A stretch of DNA of 14,890 nt. Origin: Thermococcus sp. (GTDB taxonomy: Archaea > Methanobacteriota_B > Thermococci > Thermococcales > Thermococcaceae). Positions 14,604 through 14,890 of the stretch are shown one piece after another. A program made the position numbers and the translations under genes. Position 1 is the first letter of the stretch. Each line of letters opens with the position of its first letter. Below the pieces are notes generated by a model that was not told the DNA's origin, ran no database searches, and worked only from the letters and a program-made list of their open reading frames with translations. The DNA is taken from positions 1 through 14,890 of the forward strand of contig JALSNG010000034.1 of NCBI GenBank assembly GCA_026987155.1, read 5' to 3'.

Positions 14604-14719
14604 CACTTCAGGTGGTTCACCTCCGTCTGAAGTCTGTCGACCTTCCTGTCCGGGGGGCGGTTAATATGCCCCCTCAGGCGATTGGTTATACCCTAATCAT
14701 TGCAGCATTTATCATTTAA
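14604..14719 (+). other. GC-rich structured region, possible small RNA or leader
   Basis: Two inverted repeats stand out. ACTTCA/TGAAGT (14605-14610 and 14628-14633) encloses GGTG/CACC (14611-14614 and 14618-14621) with a GTT loop. A second stem, GGGGGC/GCCCCC (14653-14658 and 14668-14673), has a 9-base loop. GTCGAC lies between them. A 17-codon hydrophobic frame (MPPQAIGYTLIIAAFII) starts at ATG 14666 inside the second stem and ends at 14719; it may be chance. No tRNA, C/D-box or H/ACA features could be fitted on either strand. The strand is uncertain; rightward transcription is suggested only by the palindromic TATA. The remaining bases to 14795 are AT-rich and show nothing recognisable. 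Confidence 0.35.
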
Positions 14720-14795
14720 TTTGACAAAGGGTCGCAGAATTATGCAAAAACTTCGGAGAGAGTAAAGAGAATAAGGGATATCGAGTCTCGAACCT

Positions 14796-14890
14796 TCAGC
14801 TCCACGTCTCGGCTATAACGTCGTGCTTGTGGATGCTCTCGTTGCTTATGACCCTCACGTGGATTTTTCCTTTGAACCTATCCTTGGCCT
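14796..14890 (-). CDS. C-terminal end of an unidentified protein, truncated by window edge
   Basis: The minus-strand frame is open from the window end to TGA at 14796-14798 and gives 30 final residues: AKDRFKGKIHVRV, then ISNESIHKHDVIAETWS. Codon use and composition look coding, and the strand agrees with the HD gene. The fragment is too short for me to assign a family. Its stop is about 260 bases upstream of the HD gene start. Confidence 0.55.
   Translation of the reverse strand, partial: AKDRFKGKIHVRVISNESIHKHDVIAETWS

Noticed and set aside
14590..14640. C/D-box RNA or tRNA T-arm (GGTTCACCTCC) in the structured region.
   Set aside because: No proper RTGATGA box pairs with a CTGA box at suitable spacing, and no acceptor, D or anticodon stems can be built around the T-arm-like bases.

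Overview
The window looks like a chromosome segment of a hyperthermophilic euryarchaeon of the order Thermococcales, most probably Thermococcus. The evidence is archaeal-only or archaeal-type translation proteins (EF-2 with a diphthamide motif, Pelota, deoxyhypusine synthase, archaeal Trm1), a 348-residue prolidase whose five metal ligands fall at the residue numbers of the Pyrococcus furiosus enzyme, GGTG/GGAGG ribosome binding sites, and TTTAAA/TTTATA promoters with very short leaders.

Left part (1-3700) is accessory DNA. It holds the 3' part of an archaeal AAA ATPase with a DUF234 nuclease-like tail, then an unrecognised gene of about 370 codons that appears broken by one frameshift. Converging on this, on the minus strand, is a complete ATPase of a second family (AAA_14/DUF4143, COG1373). 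Its promoter carries three exact TGCA-N7-TGCA sites at a 34-bp period, mirror-symmetric around the middle site. Directly upstream lies a decayed, C-terminally truncated PIN-domain toxin gene whose antitoxin gene is still intact. The arrangement suggests that the ATPase cassette arrived next to, or inside, a vapBC locus.

Middle and right parts (3704-14531) are mostly housekeeping genes packed tightly. In order: deoxyhypusine synthase; a GltD-like flavoprotein lacking its usual Fe-S domain; a divergent short-chain dehydrogenase relative that lacks the catalytic Tyr and Lys; Pelota, preceded by an unlisted 56-codon gene that overlaps its start; prolidase; a HAD hydrolase divergent from prolidase; tRNA guanine-26 dimethyltransferase; EF-2; and a SAMHD1-like HD-domain phosphohydrolase. 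Four of these act in translation: hypusination of aIF5A, rescue of stalled ribosomes, tRNA modification and elongation. They lie in separate transcription units, so the clustering may be neighbourhood rather than operon.

Right edge (14573-14890): a GC-rich stretch with two clear inverted repeats lies opposite the HD gene's perfectly palindromic TATA box and could be a small structured RNA or leader. The last 95 bases are the C-terminal end of an unidentified minus-strand gene.

No tRNA, rRNA, CRISPR array or insertion sequence was recognised. The points most worth a second look are the TGCA operator array, the small gene coupled to pelA, the structured region near 14.6 kb and the SDR relative without its catalytic pair.
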